A DNA stretch of 64,000 nt from [Mycobacterium] zoologicum (GTDB taxonomy: Bacteria > Actinomycetota > Actinomycetes > Mycobacteriales > Mycobacteriaceae), in contig NZ_CP083985.1 of NCBI RefSeq assembly GCF_020172665.1, forward strand, positions 1,752,741 to 1,816,740, written 5' to 3'. The position numbers were made by a program, and so were the translations under genes. The notes below the pieces were generated by a model. The model was not told the origin of the DNA. It ran no database searches and worked only from the letters and a program-made list of their open reading frames with translations. Positions 8,949 through 19,111 of the stretch are shown here, in pieces; the stretch's first letter is position 1, and the number at the start of each line of letters is the position of its first letter.

Positions 8949-10331
8949 GTGGCGTCCATCATCGACACCGTTGCCAACCTGGCCAAGCGACGTGGACTGG
9001 TCTTCCAGTCGGGCGAGATCTACGGCGGCACCAAGTCGGCCTGGGACTACGGGCCGCTCGGGGTGGAGCTCAAGGAGAACATCAAGCGCCAGTGGTGGCG
9101 CTCGGTCGTGACCTCCCGCGACGACGTCGTCGGCCTGGACAGCGCGATCATCCTGCCGCGTCAGGTGTGGGTGGCCTCCGGTCACGTCGCGGTGTTCAAC
9201 GACCCGCTGGTGGAGTGCCTCAACTGTCACAAGCGGCACCGGCAGGACCACATGCAGGAGGCGGTGGCGCTCAAAAAGGGCGGCAACCCTGATGACGTGC
9301 CGATGAGCGAGATCTCCTGCCCGGACTGCGGCACCAAGGGCGAGTGGACCGAGCCCCGCGACTTCAACATGATGCTCAAGACCTACCTGGGCCCGATCGA
9401 GTCCGAGGAGGGTCTGCACTACCTGCGACCCGAGACCGCACAGGGCATCTTCGTCAACTTCGCCAACGTGGTGACCACGGCGCGTCGCAAACCGCCGTTC
9501 GGAATCGGCCAGATCGGCAAGAGCTTCCGCAACGAGATCACCCCCGGCAACTTCATCTTCCGGACCCGCGAGTTCGAGCAGATGGAGATGGAGTTCTTCG
9601 TCGAGCCGTCCACCGCACCCGAGTGGCACAAGTACTGGATCGACGCGCGCCTGCAGTGGTACATCGACCTGGGCATCACGCGTGAGAACCTGCGCCTCTA
9701 CGAACACCCGCTCGAGAAGCTGTCGCACTACTCTGCCGGCACCACCGACATCGAGTACAAGTTCGGTTTCGCCGGCAACCCGTGGGGTGAGCTGGAGGGC
9801 ATCGCCAACCGCACCAACTTCGACCTGACCACGCACTCGGAGCATTCCGGGGTGGACCTGTCGTTCTACGACCAGGGCACCGACACCCGTTACGTGCCCT
9901 ACGTGATCGAACCTGCAGCCGGCCTGACCCGCTCGTTGATGGCCTTCCTGGTCGACTCCTACCACGAGGACGAGGCCCCCAACGCCAAGGGCGGGGTGGA
10001 CAAGCGCACCGTGCTGCGGCTGGACCCACGGCTGGCGCCGGTCAAGGCCGCGGTGCTGCCGCTGAGCCGCAACGCCGACCTGTCGCCGAAGGCCCGCGAC
10101 CTTGCCGCGGAGCTGCGTAAGTCGTGGAACGTCGAGTTCGACGACGCCGGGGCCGTCGGCCGGCGCTACCGGCGCCAGGACGAGATCGGTACGCCGTTCT
10201 GCATCACGGTCGACTTCGACTCGCTCGAAGACCACGCCGTCACCGTGCGCGAGCGCGACACGATGGCGCAGGAGCGCGTGGCCATCGACGCGGTCTGTGA
10301 CTACCTGGCCGTCCGCCTCAAGGGCTGCTAG
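8949..10331 (+). CDS. glyS: Glycyl-tRNA synthetase (class II, alpha2 type)
   Basis: This enzyme charges tRNA-Gly with glycine. The frame shows [21 protein letters not shown], motif 2 ([20 protein letters not shown]), EMEFFVEP, motif 3 around [16 protein letters not shown] and the anticodon-binding domain ([20 protein letters not shown]). GTG 8949 gives 460 residues, close to the ~463 of M. tuberculosis, with AGGAG at 8932-8936 (a rather long 12-nt gap). The frame extends upstream to ATG 8883, preceded by AGGTGGG, so a start there is possible. An insertion holds two Cys pairs (CLNC and CPDC), a probable zinc ribbon. To my recollection the M. tuberculosis enzyme lacks these cysteines. It is divergent from the zinc regulators smtB-zur. 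Confidence 0.95.
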   Translation: MASIIDTVANLAKRRGLVFQSGEIYGGTKSAWDYGPLGVELKENIKRQWWRSVVTSRDDVVGLDSAIILPRQVWVASGHVAVFNDPLVECLNCHKRHRQDHMQEAVALKKGGNPDDVPMSEISCPDCGTKGEWTEPRDFNMMLKTYLGPIESEEGLHYLRPETAQGIFVNFANVVTTARRKPPFGIGQIGKSFRNEITPGNFIFRTREFEQMEMEFFVEPSTAPEWHKYWIDARLQWYIDLGITRENLRLYEHPLEKLSHYSAGTTDIEYKFGFAGNPWGELEGIANRTNFDLTTHSEHSGVDLSFYDQGTDTRYVPYVIEPAAGLTRSLMAFLVDSYHEDEAPNAKGGVDKRTVLRLDPRLAPVKAAVLPLSRNADLSPKARDLAAELRKSWNVEFDDAGAVGRRYRRQDEIGTPFCITVDFDSLEDHAVTVRERDTMAQERVAIDAVCDYLAVRLKGC

Positions 10332-10550
10332 CGAGTCCGTTTCAATGGATTTCAGACTCCGATTTTCGACCGATCGACCAATTTCGTAACGTGCCGTGCT
10401 GCCCGGGTGACGGTTGAATCACGTTGTCTCTGAGACTATTTGCGCTCAGGTTGACAACTTCGTTCCGCTCAGTGTTGGCTCAACTACGGCTGAGAAATGA
10501 TCCAGGCTCGTTGAGTCGGAAATTTGGGTTACGACAGGGGAGGTCGGCAG

Positions 10551-12176
10551 ATGACTGACAGGAAACTTGTAGGTAAACAGCGTGATTCACGCACCGCGAA
10601 GGCGCGCCGCCGCAGTCGTGTGATCGGAGTCGGCGGCTCGGCCGCCGCCTTCTTGGCATTCGGAATGGCCCCGTTGGTCGCCGCGCCGGGCGCGCACGCC
10701 GATGGATTCGATGGATTCGACTGGCTGGTGGACATGTTCGAGCCCAGCGCGGTGGCGGGTTCGGCCGTGGACACCAGCGGCGTCGACGGCGTCTTCGGTG
10801 ACTCGCCGTTCTGGGACCAGCTGGTGCTGGCCAACCCCGATCTCGACCCGGCCAGCGTGCTCGACTCGGCGATGTATGACCCGTGGCACACGATGGTGGA
10901 GAGCTGGATCAACAGCAGCCTGGGCCAGCAGATCGATGACGCGATCAACACCGCCTACATCCAGATGAACGGCGTGGAGAGCCTCAACGGCGCCTGCGGC
11001 CTGATCTGCGACGGCACCGACGGAACTCAGACGGAGCCGGACGGCGGCGCCGGCGGATTGTGGTTCGGCGACGGCGGCGACGGCTGGAACTCCACCGTTC
11101 AGGGCGAGGCCGGTGGTGACGGCGGCGATGCCGGGTTCTTCGGCAACGGCGGCATCGGCGGTACCGGTTGGAACTCCACCGTGGCCGGGGAAGACGGCGG
11201 CGCCGGCGGCAACGGTGGAACCGGCGGCACGGTGATGGGTAACGGCGGGGCCGGCGGTGCCGGCGGCGCCGGATACGGCGGTACCGCCAACGGTGCCGGC
11301 GGCGTCACGACCGGCTCGAACGGTGGCACCGGTGGCGCCGGTGGCAACACCAGCGACGCCGCCACCTTGATCTTCGGCAACGGTGGTGCCGGTGGTGCCG
11401 GTGGCGTCGGCGGCGATGCCACCGCCAACGGTGCGGGCGGCACCGACACCGGCGGCAACGGTGGAGCCGGCGGCATCGGCGGTAACTCCAGCGCACCGAT
11501 CGGCAACGGCGGCGAAGGCGGCGTCGGCGGTGCGGGTGGTGCCGGCGGTGACGGCACCGCCAACGGCCACGAGGGCAACTCGACCGGCGGCAGCGGCGGC
11601 ATGGGCGGTACCGGCGGTACCGCCGAGAACGGACACGGCGGCACCGGCGGTGTCGGTGGCGCCGGCGGCGACGCCAGGTCCAACGGTTCCGATGGCATCG
11701 CCGCCGCTGGTGCCGGTGGGACCGGTGGGACCGGCGGTCAGGGTCTGGTTGCCGGCACCGGTGGTGACGGTGGCGCTGGTGGTGCCGCCAGGTCCAACGG
11801 TGCCGGCGGAATCGCGACCGCTGGTGCCGGCGGCACCGGTGGTGTCGGCGCGACCGGCGCGACCGGTGCGGCCGGCCAGCCGGGCTCGACCGGCGGCGCC
11901 GGTGGCAACGGTGGGACCGGTGGCGACTCGACCACCCACGGTGCCGGCGGCAGCTCGACCGCCGGCGACGGCGGTGCCGGCGGTGCCGGCGGCAACGGTG
12001 GCACCGGCGGAACCGGTGCCAGCGGCGGCCAGGGCGGACCGGGCGGCACCGGCGGTGGCGGTGGTACCGCTACGGGTACCGGCAACGACAGCGACACGGT
12101 GGACGGTACGGTCGGCGCGAACGGGGCGACCGGCCAGGAGGGCGCGGCCGGACCGACGACCGCACCCACTCCCTGA
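10551..12176 (+). CDS. Exported PGRS protein without PE domain (541 aa)
   Basis: ATG 10551 follows GGGGAGG (10537-10543). An in-frame TTG at 10524 is less likely. Residues 1-46 form a signal peptide ([30 protein letters not shown]) cleaved before [15 protein letters not shown]. Residues ~47-165 are a non-repeat module sharing the pattern [19 protein letters not shown] and IDDAIN with the 2022-residue paralogue at 1956, and containing a Cys pair (CGLIC). After [15 protein letters not shown] the rest is GGX repeat ending in a Thr/Pro-rich tail. Function unknown. The shared N-terminal half suggests that this region, not the repeat, determines location or partner (inference). It is transcribed alone after glyS and ends at a strong hairpin. 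Confidence 0.9.
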   Translation: MTDRKLVGKQRDSRTAKARRRSRVIGVGGSAAAFLAFGMAPLVAAPGAHADGFDGFDWLVDMFEPSAVAGSAVDTSGVDGVFGDSPFWDQLVLANPDLDPASVLDSAMYDPWHTMVESWINSSLGQQIDDAINTAYIQMNGVESLNGACGLICDGTDGTQTEPDGGAGGLWFGDGGDGWNSTVQGEAGGDGGDAGFFGNGGIGGTGWNSTVAGEDGGAGGNGGTGGTVMGNGGAGGAGGAGYGGTANGAGGVTTGSNGGTGGAGGNTSDAATLIFGNGGAGGAGGVGGDATANGAGGTDTGGNGGAGGIGGNSSAPIGNGGEGGVGGAGGAGGDGTANGHEGNSTGGSGGMGGTGGTAENGHGGTGGVGGAGGDARSNGSDGIAAAGAGGTGGTGGQGLVAGTGGDGGAGGAARSNGAGGIATAGAGGTGGVGATGATGAAGQPGSTGGAGGNGGTGGDSTTHGAGGSSTAGDGGAGGAGGNGGTGGTGASGGQGGPGGTGGGGGTATGTGNDSDTVDGTVGANGATGQEGAAGPTTAPTP

Positions 12177-12194
12177 CACCACTGGCACGCAGAA

Positions 12195-12223
12195 GGGCCC
12201 GCACGCCGTTGGCGTGCGGGCCC
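12195..12223. terminator. Perfect 13-bp GC hairpin, likely bidirectional terminator
   Basis: GGGCCCGCACGCC, loop GTT, then the exact complement GGCGTGCGGGCCC. It lies between the convergent PGRS gene (ends 12176) and TPM-domain gene (ends 12348). There is no long U-tract, as is usual for mycobacterial intrinsic terminators. Confidence 0.75.
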
Positions 12224-12347
12224 CTTGTCAGTCGCCGGTGACTTCGGGCGCTGGGGGATTGGACGGCTCCAACCAGTCGGTCCGGGCACGCCAGGACCGT
12301 GCTTCCGGCCAAAACGCCGGCCAACTGTCCACCAGCTCCGATGGACC

Positions 12348-14339
12348 TCAGAAGCGGCCGCCGCCGCCGAAGAAGCCTCCGCCGCCCGACGAGCCGCCGA
12401 ACGAGGTCGGGCTCCAGCCTCCGCCGCCGCTGCCACCGCCGAAGCCGCCGCCCATACCGCCGCCGCTGAGGATGTTGCCGATGATGATGCCGCCCAGCAT
12501 GGCGCCGGTGTCATTGCCGCTGTTGCCGTAGCGCCCGTAATAGGCCCGCTGCGCGGACTGCACGTCGGCCTTAGCCAGTGACTGTGCAGCTGCCGCCAGT
12601 GTGGCCGCCCCGTTGGCTTGGGTGATGGCCCCGGCGACGTCGGTGCTGCGTTTGTCCTGCGCGGCGTCCAACTGGCGGCGGGCCTCGGCCAGGCGGGTGC
12701 GGGCCTCCGGACCGACGCTGCCGCGGCGGGTGTCGATGTAGTCCGACACGGCGCGAATCCGCGACGACGCGGTGAACAGGGCCTGTTCGCACGTGCGGGC
12801 CAGGCGTTCGGCGGCGGCGCGCTCCTCGGCGAGGGTGGCGAGCAACTGGTCGAGCGCGGCGTCGGCCTTGATCAATGTGGTGAAGGCGCCCAACGGATCT
12901 CCGGAGGCGCGTGCATCATGGGCGGCCCAGGTCGCTTTGTCGCGGGCCGAGGTCAGTTCGGACTTGTGGCTACCCACCCCGCGCTGCAGCTGCTCGTTGG
13001 CCTGCGTGATGCCTGCCTCGATGTCGCTGATGGCCTCGGGCAGCGTGGCGACCGCATGCCGGATGTCGCGGGCGGCGGTGTCCACCGCGTCCAGCAGTGA
13101 GCGGCCCTGGCCCAGCGCCGACTCGGCGGCCCGCACCGCATCCACCAGATCGCTCTGGCCGCCGGTCACCGGATGGTCGGCCAACCCGCGGGCCCGGGTG
13201 ATGTTGCGTTCGGCGAAGTCGGCCCGGTCCTGCGCGGTCTTGACGTTGCCGGCCACCGAACTCAGTGCGGTGTCATCGAATTCGTTGTGCAGTTCGAGCA
13301 GGTGCCGCTCGGCGGCCGGGATGCGTCCGGTCAGCTCGACGAGCTGTTGGGTCATGGCGTCCAACCGCTCCGGTGCGTTGAGGACCAGGTCGCGCAGCTG
13401 CTCGAACGACGTGCGCTGCGTCTCCAGCTCGCGGTCGGCCCTGGAGGCGGTGACGATGACCCCGGTCAGCAGGTCACGCTGCTGGGCCGGTGTCTCGGGG
13501 ATGTCGTCATCGAGCTGCTGGCGGACGGTGAAGGCGTGGGCCATGCTGGCCTTGGCGGCGGCGACCGCCTGGGTGAACGATCGGGTGCGGTCCTCACCGA
13601 ACTCATCGACCGCCAGCTCCAGCTCGTTGGCGCTGGTGCGTATCGCGTTGTCGACGACGACCACCTTCTCCCGCGACAGCGCGTCCAAGACGTCCACCGA
13701 GACGTTGGCCAACGCGTTCGGGTCGGTGGAATCGAGCCGGCGCGCGGCCACCAGCGCCGCATTGCGCCGCCGGGTTCGCAGCTGACGCACCACCAGCAGC
13801 ACCAGCACGCCGGCCAGCGCGACCGCGGCCAGTGCCATCAGGATCGGCGCCCAGCTGATCTGGGTGGGCGCCGCTGCCGCGGTCAGCCCGTTGGCGGCGG
13901 CGGTGGCCGCACCGGCCCAGTCGTTGCGGTGCAGGGCGGGTTCGATCTGGTTGCGCCGCAGCGTTTCGACTTTGCTGGCACTGAGCCCGGAGATACCGGT
14001 GGAGACCAGAAACGCGTAGCTGCGGTCGGCGGTGGCCACTGCCAGCAGTGCGTCGTTGTCGCGAAGGTCACTGAGCTTCGCGGTGCTCTGGCCCCAGCCG
14101 TCGGCGGTCTGCCCGGAGAAGACGTCGACGAAGACCACCCACAGCCGGATGTGCTGTTCGGCGTAGAGCCTGTCGATAGCACCCTGCACCGCGTCGCGGT
14201 CCGACGGCGACAGCACCCCGGCGCTGTCGGTGATCGAGCTGGGCAGGCGCATCGCCGGCTGCGCTGACACGCTGGGCGCCACCAGCAGCACGGCGGCGAG
14301 AACAGCCAGGACGGTGCCGGCCAGGCGGGTGAATCGCAT
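12348..14339 (-). CDS. TPM-domain (YgcG/Psb32-like) membrane protein, Rv2345-like
   Basis: Residues 1-30 ([20 protein letters not shown], ending VSA) form a signal peptide. Residues ~35-160 are a TPM domain ([46 protein letters not shown]). A transmembrane helix follows (~165-190, [21 protein letters not shown]), then a basic stretch, a long Ala-rich coiled-coil region of ~380 residues, and a Gly-rich tail ([12 protein letters not shown]) typical of YgcG proteins. The layout matches M. tuberculosis Rv2345, of unknown function; other TPM proteins act in membrane-protein quality control. ATG 14339 is chosen because the signal peptide begins there; an ATG at 14369 is also in frame. It is divergent from dgt with ~120 bp between. 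Confidence 0.85.
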   Translation of the reverse strand: MRFTRLAGTVLAVLAAVLLVAPSVSAQPAMRLPSSITDSAGVLSPSDRDAVQGAIDRLYAEQHIRLWVVFVDVFSGQTADGWGQSTAKLSDLRDNDALLAVATADRSYAFLVSTGISGLSASKVETLRRNQIEPALHRNDWAGAATAAANGLTAAAAPTQISWAPILMALAAVALAGVLVLLVVRQLRTRRRNAALVAARRLDSTDPNALANVSVDVLDALSREKVVVVDNAIRTSANELELAVDEFGEDRTRSFTQAVAAAKASMAHAFTVRQQLDDDIPETPAQQRDLLTGVIVTASRADRELETQRTSFEQLRDLVLNAPERLDAMTQQLVELTGRIPAAERHLLELHNEFDDTALSSVAGNVKTAQDRADFAERNITRARGLADHPVTGGQSDLVDAVRAAESALGQGRSLLDAVDTAARDIRHAVATLPEAISDIEAGITQANEQLQRGVGSHKSELTSARDKATWAAHDARASGDPLGAFTTLIKADAALDQLLATLAEERAAAERLARTCEQALFTASSRIRAVSDYIDTRRGSVGPEARTRLAEARRQLDAAQDKRSTDVAGAITQANGAATLAAAAQSLAKADVQSAQRAYYGRYGNSGNDTGAMLGGIIIGNILSGGGMGGGFGGGSGGGGWSPTSFGGSSGGGGFFGGGGRF

Positions 14340-14447
14340 GGTGCTCAATGTATATGCGTTGGGTGACACAACGTCGCAAATCTCGTCGCCTGCGACGGCT
14401 CCGCGCGAGATTCACCCGGCGTGTCACGGTCTCGATCGTAACCAAAA

Positions 14448-14453
14448 TAGACT
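14448..14453 (+). promoter_or_regulatory. -10 element of leaderless dgt promoter
   Basis: TAGACT fits the mycobacterial SigA -10 consensus TANNNT and ends 7 nt before the GTG start of dgt at 14461. Transcription would begin at the start codon, consistent with the absence of a Shine-Dalgarno sequence. Confidence 0.6.
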
Positions 14454-14460
14454 GGCGGCA

Positions 14461-15723
14461 GTGGCCACCAACGAGCACGACAACTACGACGCAGCCGACC
14501 GCGAGCGCATCGTGGCGGAGCCGTCGAAAACCGCCGGCCTGCCCGGAACCGGCGGCCAGCACCGGACCGACTTCGCTCGCGACCGGGCCAGGGTGCTGCA
14601 CAGCGCCGCGCTGCGCCGGCTGGCCGACAAGACCCAGGTGGTCGGTCCCCGCGACGGCGATACCCCGCGCACCCGGCTGACCCATTCGCTGGAGGTGGCG
14701 CAGATCGGCCGGGGGATGGCGATCGGGTTGGGGTGCGATCCGGATCTGGTCGACCTGGCCGGGCTGGCCCACGACATCGGTCACCCGCCCTACGGTCACA
14801 ACGGTGAGCACGCGCTGAACGAGATCGCCTCGGACTGTGGCGGATTCGAGGGCAATGCGCAGAACTTCCGGATCCTGACGGGCCTGGAGCCGAAAGTTCT
14901 GGACGCGCAGGGCCGCAGCGCGGGCCTGAATCTGACCCGGGCGGCGTTGGATGCGGTAACCAAGTATCCGTGGCCCCGCCGGTCGGCGGATGGCACGGTC
15001 CGCACCAAATTCGGGTTCTACGACGATGATCGCGTCGCCGCCGAATGGATGCGCCGCGCAGCGCCGAGCGCCACGGTCTGCCTGGAATCACAGATCATGG
15101 ACTGGGCCGACGACGTCGCCTACTCGGTGCACGACGTCGAAGACGGCGTCGTCTCCGGGCGGATCGACCTGCGGGTACTCGGCGACGCGGCGTCGGTGGC
15201 CGAGTTGTCCCGCCTCGGTGACCCGCACGGGATCCACGATCTGGCCGGGGCGGCCAGCCGGCTCACCGAACTGCCGGTGCTTGCCGCGGTGGCCGCCTAC
15301 GGCAAATTCCCGGCGGGCCTGTCGGCCTCGGTGGCACTCAAGCGACTCACCAGTGAGCTGGTCGGCCGGTTCGCCTCCGCGGCGATCACCGCCACCCATG
15401 CCGCCGCCGGACCGGGGCCGCTGGCCCGCTATCAGGCCGACCTCGAGGTTCCCGAACTGGTCAGGGCCGAAGTTGCTGTGCTGAAAACCCTTGCGGTGCA
15501 GTTCATCATCTCATCCGATCAGCATCGCAACATTCAGGCCGCCCAGCGCGAAAGGGTTCACGCGGTGGCGCGGCGACTGCTCGCGACAGCGCCGGGAAGC
15601 CTGGATCCGATATTCGCCACGGCGTTCATCGCTGCCGGCGACGACGGCGCCCGGCTGCGGGTGATCATCGACCAGATCGCGTCGTACACCGAGGGACGAC
15701 TCGAGCGCATCGAGCCGGGCTAG
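14461..15723 (+). CDS. dgt: Deoxyguanosinetriphosphate triphosphohydrolase-like protein
   Basis: This HD-domain hydrolase of the dGTPase family (Rv2344c-like) removes triphosphate from dNTPs, mainly dGTP. Visible motifs: [33 protein letters not shown] (metal His), the HD pair in [15 protein letters not shown], and [20 protein letters not shown] 14461 gives 420 residues, the usual length of mycobacterial homologues; the frame is open further upstream but without conserved sequence. A leaderless promoter precedes it. It runs convergent with a sensor-domain protein gene and is followed by dnaG on the same strand, the order seen in mycobacteria except for the inserted gene. Confidence 0.93.
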   Translation: MATNEHDNYDAADRERIVAEPSKTAGLPGTGGQHRTDFARDRARVLHSAALRRLADKTQVVGPRDGDTPRTRLTHSLEVAQIGRGMAIGLGCDPDLVDLAGLAHDIGHPPYGHNGEHALNEIASDCGGFEGNAQNFRILTGLEPKVLDAQGRSAGLNLTRAALDAVTKYPWPRRSADGTVRTKFGFYDDDRVAAEWMRRAAPSATVCLESQIMDWADDVAYSVHDVEDGVVSGRIDLRVLGDAASVAELSRLGDPHGIHDLAGAASRLTELPVLAAVAAYGKFPAGLSASVALKRLTSELVGRFASAAITATHAAAGPGPLARYQADLEVPELVRAEVAVLKTLAVQFIISSDQHRNIQAAQRERVHAVARRLLATAPGSLDPIFATAFIAAGDDGARLRVIIDQIASYTEGRLERIEPG

Positions 15724-15741
15724 GACGTGGCGGCGGCCCGC

Positions 15742-16539
15742 TCAGCTGTGTTCGGCGACCTTGGCCATCATCGCGCGCACGACGTCCATGCTGCTGGTCT
15801 GCGGGTCACCTGAGCCACTGGCGTTCTCGACGCCGGTGAACGCGATCAGCACGCCCACGATGCAGTTGCCCTGCACGCCGATCGCCCGCGTGTCGGGGGC
15901 TTTGGGGCTCTTGTCGAGCACGATGGACGCCGCCAGCAGGTCATCGGTGATCCGCACGTCGGTGATGTGCATCTCGGTGCCGCGCAGGCGCGGCGTCCCT
16001 TCGGCGTCCGGGTCGGCGGCGTCGACTGGCTGGCCGTCGCAGTGCTTCCACTCCTGCGCGAACTTGTCGAACAGTTCCCGGGCGTCGGCCGCGCTGGGCA
16101 GTGCCACGACAGCCTCCTTGACGAACATCACCCGGGTCTCCAGCGGCTTGTAGTCGCCGTTACCCGTCTGGGAGTCGATCCAGGTCTCGCGTGCGTAGCC
16201 CTGCACCGAGGCCGAGGCATACTGCTGCTTCTGTGCGACGTCGACGACTCCGGCGCATTCGCCGGGTGACGTGGTGTCGTCCATCGCCTCGATACCGCCG
16301 TAGGCCGGCGGGCCGGTGACGGTGGTGAAGGGCTGGTCGAGCATGGCTGTCAGCTCGGTGCCGTCGAGGAGGATCTGCCGGACGGTGTCGCCGGTGATGA
16401 CGCCGGCGGCGTCGCGCGACCGGCTGGGCAGAACCACCCACGTCGTCACGGCGGCCAGTACGAGCACGACGAGACCGACCAGCGCGATGAGCCATCCGCG
16501 CTTCGATTTCACCGCCGGTGGCTGCTCGGATACGCTCAT
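15742..16539 (-). CDS. Membrane-anchored PknH-type extracellular sensor-domain protein
   Basis: The 265-residue protein has a short cytosolic N-terminus, one transmembrane helix (~16-37, WLIALVGLVVLVLAAVTTWVV) and an extracellular domain resembling the PknH-like sensor domain (DGTELTAMLDQPF near the start, GECAGV, WKHCDGQ, GNCIVGV). The cysteines in GEC, HCD and GNC fit the disulfides of this family. There is no lipobox, so it is an integral anchor rather than a lipoprotein. The domain occurs in the mycobacterial kinase PknH and in many Lpp/Lpq lipoproteins; its ligand is unknown. It is inserted between dgt and dnaG on the opposite strand, 18 bp from the dgt stop. Confidence 0.8.
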   Translation of the reverse strand: MSVSEQPPAVKSKRGWLIALVGLVVLVLAAVTTWVVLPSRSRDAAGVITGDTVRQILLDGTELTAMLDQPFTTVTGPPAYGGIEAMDDTTSPGECAGVVDVAQKQQYASASVQGYARETWIDSQTGNGDYKPLETRVMFVKEAVVALPSAADARELFDKFAQEWKHCDGQPVDAADPDAEGTPRLRGTEMHITDVRITDDLLAASIVLDKSPKAPDTRAIGVQGNCIVGVLIAFTGVENASGSGDPQTSSMDVVRAMMAKVAEHS

Positions 16540-16609
16540 GCGCTCTCCTGACGTCGATATTGGCCAGTCGAGCTTAAATCACGGTCACTTGTGATCGGCG
16601 GGTGCGCTC

Positions 16610-16615
16610 TACACT
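16610..16615 (+). promoter_or_regulatory. -10 element of leaderless dnaG promoter
   Basis: TACACT matches TANNNT and ends exactly 6 nt before GTG 16622, so the transcript would start on the first base of dnaG. No ribosome-binding site is present, which supports leaderless translation. Confidence 0.65.
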
Positions 16616-16621
16616 GGCCCG

Positions 16622-18538
16622 GTGCCTGGCCGTATCTCCGATCGCGACATCGCCGCCATCCGCGAGCGTGTCCGCATCGAGGATGTGGTCGGCGACTACG
16701 TGCAGCTCAGGCGCGCCGGGGCCGACTCGTTGAAGGGCCTGTGCCCGTTTCACAACGAGAAGTCGCCGTCGTTTCACGTCCGGCCCAACCATGGCATGTT
16801 CCACTGCTTCGGCTGCGGTGAGGGCGGCGACGTCTACGCCTTCATCCAGAAGATCGAGCACGCCAGCTTCGTCGAGGCGGTGGAACTGCTGGCCGATCGG
16901 GTCGGCCACACCATCACCTACACCGGGGCGTCGGCCACCAACATCCAGCGCGAGCGCGGAGGACGCAGTCGGCTGATCGCGGCGAACGCCGCTGCCGGCG
17001 AGTTCTACACCGCCGCCCTGGGCACCGCCGAGGCCGCGCCGGCGCGAAAGTACCTCACCGAACGCAACTTCGACGCGGCCGCGGCCCAGAAATTCGGCTG
17101 CGGATTCGCTCCGTCGGGCTGGGACAGCTTGACCAAGCACCTGCTGCGCAAGGGTTTCGAGTTCAAGGAGCTGGAGGCGGCGGGCCTGTCCCGGGAGGGG
17201 CGTCGCGGTCCCATGGACCGGTTTCACCGCCGCCTACTGTGGCCGATCCGTTCCGCGGCGGGGGAGGTGATCGGGTTCGGCGCCCGCCGGTTGTTCGACG
17301 ACGACCCGATGGAGGCCAAGTACGTCAACACCCCGGAGACCACCCTCTACAAGAAATCCAATGTGCTGTTCGGGCTCGATCTGGCCAAGCGGGACATCGC
17401 GCGCGGGCACCAGGCCATCGTCGTGGAGGGCTACACCGATGTGATGGCCATGCACCTGGCCGGGGTGACCACCGCGGTCGCGTCGTGCGGCACGGCCTTC
17501 GGCGACGAACACCTGGCGATGCTGCGCCGTCTGATGATGGACGACAAGTTCTTTCGCGGCGAATTGATCTATGTGTTCGACGGAGACGCCGCGGGTCGCG
17601 CCGCCGCGCTCAAGGCACTCGAAGGTGAGCAGCAGCTGGCCGGGCAGTCCTTCGTCGCGGTCGCCGCCGACGGGATGGATCCGTGTGATCTGCGGCTTGC
17701 GCACGGCGACGAAGCGCTTCGGGACCTGGTGGCGCGGCGAACTCCGTTGTTCGAGTTCGCCGTTCGCACCGCGCTGGCCGAGATCGACCTGGACACCGCC
17801 GAAGGCCGCGTTGCCGCGCTGCGTCGCTGCGTGCCGATGGTGGCGCAGATCAAAGACGGCACGCTGCGCGACGAATACGCGCGACAGCTGGCCGGCTGGG
17901 TGGGCTGGGACGACGTCGCCCAGGTGATCGGCCGGGTCCGCGCGCAGGCCAAGAGTGGGCCGGCCGATGGTGGGCGGCCCAGGGCACGTCCCGCCGCGAC
18001 GTCGGCCGAACAGTCCTCCCCGGCGGCGGTGGCCCGTCCCGATCCGGCCGACCCGACGCTGTGGCCGCAGCGGGAGGCCCTCAAGGCGGCGTTGCAGTTC
18101 CCCGCACTGGCCGGGCCGGTGTTCGACAGCCTGACGGTGGAGAGCTTCACCCACCCGGGTTACGCGGCGGTGCGCTCGGCGATCGACGCTGCGGGCGGAA
18201 CCAACGGCGCGGCCTCGACCGGGGCCGCCGCGCAGTGGATCGAGACGGTGCGCGGGCAGACGCCCTCAGCGCTGACCACCGGGCTCATCAACGAGTTGAG
18301 TGTGGAGTCCATCCGGGTCGAGGACGACAAGCTGCCCCGCTACATCGGTGGCGTGCTGGCCCGGCTGCAAGAGGTGTGGGTAGGCCGGCAGATCGCCGAG
18401 GTCAAATCCAAACTGCAGCGCATGTCACCGGTGGAGCACAGCGACGAATACCACTCGCTGTTCGGCGATCTGGTGGCGATGGAGACCTATCGGCGCAGTC
18501 TGCTGGAGCAGGCCAGCGGCGATGATCTGACCGTCTGA
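16622..18538 (+). CDS. dnaG: DNA primase
   Basis: This protein synthesises RNA primers for chromosome replication. At 638 residues it is the normal actinobacterial length. Residues 41-65 hold the CHC2 zinc-binding module (C41, H44, C62, C65: CPFHNEKSPSF and HCFGCG). The RNA-polymerase core follows with ARRLFDDDP, and the TOPRIM metal residues are in EGYTDVMA (~269) and DGDAAG (~319). The C-terminal ~150 residues, after a Pro/Ala-rich linker (PRARPAATSAEQS), form the DnaB-interaction domain. GTG 16622 is adjacent to a leaderless -10 element. It is convergent with a small membrane-protein gene. Confidence 0.97.
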   Translation: MPGRISDRDIAAIRERVRIEDVVGDYVQLRRAGADSLKGLCPFHNEKSPSFHVRPNHGMFHCFGCGEGGDVYAFIQKIEHASFVEAVELLADRVGHTITYTGASATNIQRERGGRSRLIAANAAAGEFYTAALGTAEAAPARKYLTERNFDAAAAQKFGCGFAPSGWDSLTKHLLRKGFEFKELEAAGLSREGRRGPMDRFHRRLLWPIRSAAGEVIGFGARRLFDDDPMEAKYVNTPETTLYKKSNVLFGLDLAKRDIARGHQAIVVEGYTDVMAMHLAGVTTAVASCGTAFGDEHLAMLRRLMMDDKFFRGELIYVFDGDAAGRAAALKALEGEQQLAGQSFVAVAADGMDPCDLRLAHGDEALRDLVARRTPLFEFAVRTALAEIDLDTAEGRVAALRRCVPMVAQIKDGTLRDEYARQLAGWVGWDDVAQVIGRVRAQAKSGPADGGRPRARPAATSAEQSSPAAVARPDPADPTLWPQREALKAALQFPALAGPVFDSLTVESFTHPGYAAVRSAIDAAGGTNGAASTGAAAQWIETVRGQTPSALTTGLINELSVESIRVEDDKLPRYIGGVLARLQEVWVGRQIAEVKSKLQRMSPVEHSDEYHSLFGDLVAMETYRRSLLEQASGDDLTV

Positions 18539-18575
18539 TCGCAAGCGCGGCCGCCAGGCCGGGCGCTGGGGGCAC

Positions 18576-18591
18576 CTCCCGCTCGCGGGGG
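18576..18591. terminator. Short GC hairpin between convergent genes
   Basis: CCTCCCGC, TC loop, GCGGGGG forms a ~7-bp stem with one wobble pair. It lies between dnaG (ends 18538) and the convergent small membrane-protein gene (ends 18629). Position supports a terminator; the stem is short. Confidence 0.4.
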
Positions 18592-18628
18592 ACGGGTCAG
18601 GCGTATCGGCACCGTCTGACAGCGCTGT

Positions 18629-18883
18629 CTAGCGCGCGTCGGGGTCCTGCGGGTCTACCGGCTGGACCACCGTGGTGCCGTCCTCGAGTTCGGTCAGCGT
18701 CACCATCTCCGGGTCGGGATGAATCCGGTTGGCGATGCTGCGCCGGCCCTTGTCGATCACCGCTCTGGCGACCGGGCTGCTCGTCATGGCCTGATAGGTG
18801 CCGACGATCTGCTCGTAGCGCTTACGCCCGGCTTTGGTGCCCATCACGTAGCCGACGCCCATCACCACGACGTATCCGATCAA
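18629..18883 (-). CDS. Small membrane-associated protein, Rv2342-like
   Basis: This 84-residue protein begins with a hydrophobic stretch (MIGYVVVMGVGYVMGTKAG, residues 1-19), then a basic amphipathic region (RKRYEQIVGTY) and an acidic tail (TELEDGTTVVQPVDPQDPDAR). Size, N-terminal GYVMGTKAGRKRYE and position next to dnaG match Rv2342 of M. tuberculosis. The layout resembles YtxH-type gas-vesicle/stress proteins only loosely. Function unknown. It is tail-to-tail with dnaG. Confidence 0.75.
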   Translation of the reverse strand: MIGYVVVMGVGYVMGTKAGRKRYEQIVGTYQAMTSSPVARAVIDKGRRSIANRIHPDPEMVTLTELEDGTTVVQPVDPQDPDAR

Positions 18884-19010
18884 TGCGGCCCCTTAGAACT
18901 GGTGGTTACATCCTGCCTGACGTGGCCCCGGGGTGTTGGGGTGCGACCCCCGTTGGTCAAAGCCGCCGCCGCGATGCGCTAGAGTCTTGCAAGTCCACGA
19001 GGACAAGCAG

Positions 19011-19086
19011 TCCCCTGTAGCTCAATTGGCAGAGCATTCGGCTGTTAACCGGAGGGTTGGTGGTTCGAGTCCACCCGGGGGAGCCA
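19011..19086 (+). tRNA. asnT: tRNA-Asn (GTT), CCA encoded
   Basis: The cloverleaf is complete: acceptor TCCCCTG pairs with CGGGGGA; the anticodon stem TTCGG/CCGGA encloses loop CTGTTAA with anticodon GTT at 19044-19046; the T-arm is GGTGG-TTCGAGT-CCACC. Discriminator G is at 19083 and the CCA end (19084-19086) is encoded. It decodes AAC and AAU. Confidence 0.97.
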
Positions 19087-19111
19087 CGTTTGATTCAGCG
19101 GCAGCCCAGGC

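Noticed and set aside
10451..10480. TTGACA upstream of the second PGRS gene
   Set aside because: No TANNNT hexamer at 16-18 bp spacing; kept only as AT-richer promoter-like sequence.
19011..19086. tRNA-Asn as a genomic-island attachment site
   Set aside because: No integrase, no repeated tRNA 3' end and ordinary chromosomal genes on both sides.
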